A DNA stretch of 23,715 bases. It comes from CAZNNH01 sp964574335 (GTDB taxonomy: Bacteria > Acidobacteriota > Vicinamibacteria > Fen-336). The position numbers and the translations under genes are program-made. Within the stretch, counting starts at the first letter, position 1. The number at the start of each line of letters is the position of its first letter. The stretch covers positions 1-23,715 of the forward strand of contig CAZNNH010000086.1 in the NCBI GenBank assembly GCA_964574335.1, written 5' to 3'. This document shows, in pieces, positions 23,415 through 23,715 of the stretch. The notes under the pieces were generated by a model. It made no database searches, was not told the origin of the DNA, and saw nothing but the letters and a program-made list of their open reading frames with translations.

Positions 23415-23534
23415 GGGTACACGATCCCGATTCGACGGAAGCGGGCCATGGGGACATGACCCGAATCCGTCGGTGGCCCGTGGATTCGGGATCGTGTCCA
23501 CAGGGCCGGTCTCGCCGAATCGGGTCATGTCCCC
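23415..23534. repeat. Palindromic GGGGACATGACC element cluster, site 3
   Basis: A reverse-sense arm GGGTACACGATCCCGATTC (23415-23433) leads into a degenerate partner. A full unit follows (23450-23501): GGGGACATGACCCGAATCC, loop, GGATTCGGGATCGTGTCCAC. A last arm GAATCGGGTCATGTCCCC lies at 23517-23534. The segment from the loop of the full unit onward is closely similar to 15051-15099 of site 1, so both clusters share a larger ancestor. Confidence 0.88.
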
Positions 23535-23640
23535 GGATTTCCGGCTGGAGTCCCGACCCGTGAGCCCGCGATGCGGAACACGTCGTGTCCCGTCGGCAGG
23601 AGACACAGTCCATTGGTGGCCAAGAGCTCGGGAACGGGGC

Positions 23641-23715
23641 ACCAGACGCGATGTCGGAAATCTCCGGGTTCGGGTCCGGGGGATCGGGGGGCGGGAGCCC
23701 CCCGCTTGATAGCGG
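23641..23715 (-). repeat. Repeat B, right copy (inverted), reaching the window edge
   Basis: Reverse complement of the 21799-21873 repeat: one mismatch in the outer 47 bp, then weaker similarity inward. It contains the same GC hairpin. It may continue past the end of the window. Confidence 0.85.

Larger units (their letters stand above)
23207..23715. other. Intergenic region upstream of the porin, filled with repeats
   Basis: About 500 bp with no credible gene. It holds palindromic repeat site 3 (23415-23534) and repeat B right copy (23641-23715). Between 23207 and 23414 I see no clear promoter for the porin; a TAGGGG/ACACTAG-like stretch near 23370 (minus strand) is not convincing. 23535-23640 shows no recognisable feature. 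Confidence 0.6.

Noticed and set aside
23207..23449. In-frame N-terminal extension of the porin
   Set aside because: A good signal peptide and ribosome site start at 23206; the extension is partly made of palindromic repeat.

Overview
The window is GC-rich (roughly 70%) bacterial chromosome. Most genes encode exported or envelope proteins: two M16 peptidase pairs, an AP-superfamily hydrolase, a sulfatase, an M20 amidohydrolase, a multihaem cytochrome and a beta-barrel porin. The gene mix, the periplasmic protein at 19528-20094 and the 'LEALGYLE' type C-terminus at 6147-8039 suggest an Acidobacteriota-like (perhaps Thermoanaerobaculia) or similar uncultured Gram-negative heterotroph. That placement is an inference from family resemblance, not a search result.

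Layout. 1-509 (-): a ribbon-helix-helix antitoxin-like gene followed immediately by a partner gene cut by the window edge, with helically phased CACC sites upstream. 510-1246: no intact gene; weak transposase-like remnants and a 21-bp tandem repeat. 1247-2514 (-): a broken four-haem cytochrome c with an N-terminal carboxypeptidase-regulatory-like domain. 2580-3149 (+): thioesterase. 3219-6031 (+): first M16 pair (active plus inactive subunit, ATGA overlap), closed by a 28-bp palindrome. 6147-9962 (+): membrane-anchored AP-superfamily hydrolase with its own promoter-like sequence, sulfatase, and a small membrane protein. 10044-11257 (-): methyltransferase translationally coupled to a 163-aa protein with a cysteine-poor thioredoxin-like end. 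11347-12102 (+): a second methyltransferase. 12126-13325 (-): a Tat-exported GyrI-like plus ATC-hydrolase-like two-domain protein. 13549-14913 (+): exported M20D amidohydrolase. 14904-15099: cluster of palindromic repeats. 15168-19358 (+): second M16 pair, an unknown helical protein and a third methyltransferase, closed by a hairpin. 19528-21743 (+): conserved periplasmic protein and a CocE/NonD hydrolase. 21884-23206 (-): alginate-export-type porin. 23207-23715: more palindromic repeats and the inverted partner of a repeat at 21799.

Functional reading. The genes fit an organism that degrades peptides, acylated amino acids and sulfated or phosphorylated substrates at its envelope. No dedicated pathway is complete here.

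The least expected signals are: a family of ~51-bp palindromic elements (GGGGACATGACC...ATCGTGTCCCC) whose arms change in a compensating way and which supply the stop codons of two unrelated genes; a ~75-bp inverted repeat bracketing the porin gene; the Tat-exported two-domain sensor-like protein; and the internal lesion in the cytochrome gene. I found no tRNA, rRNA or CRISPR array.
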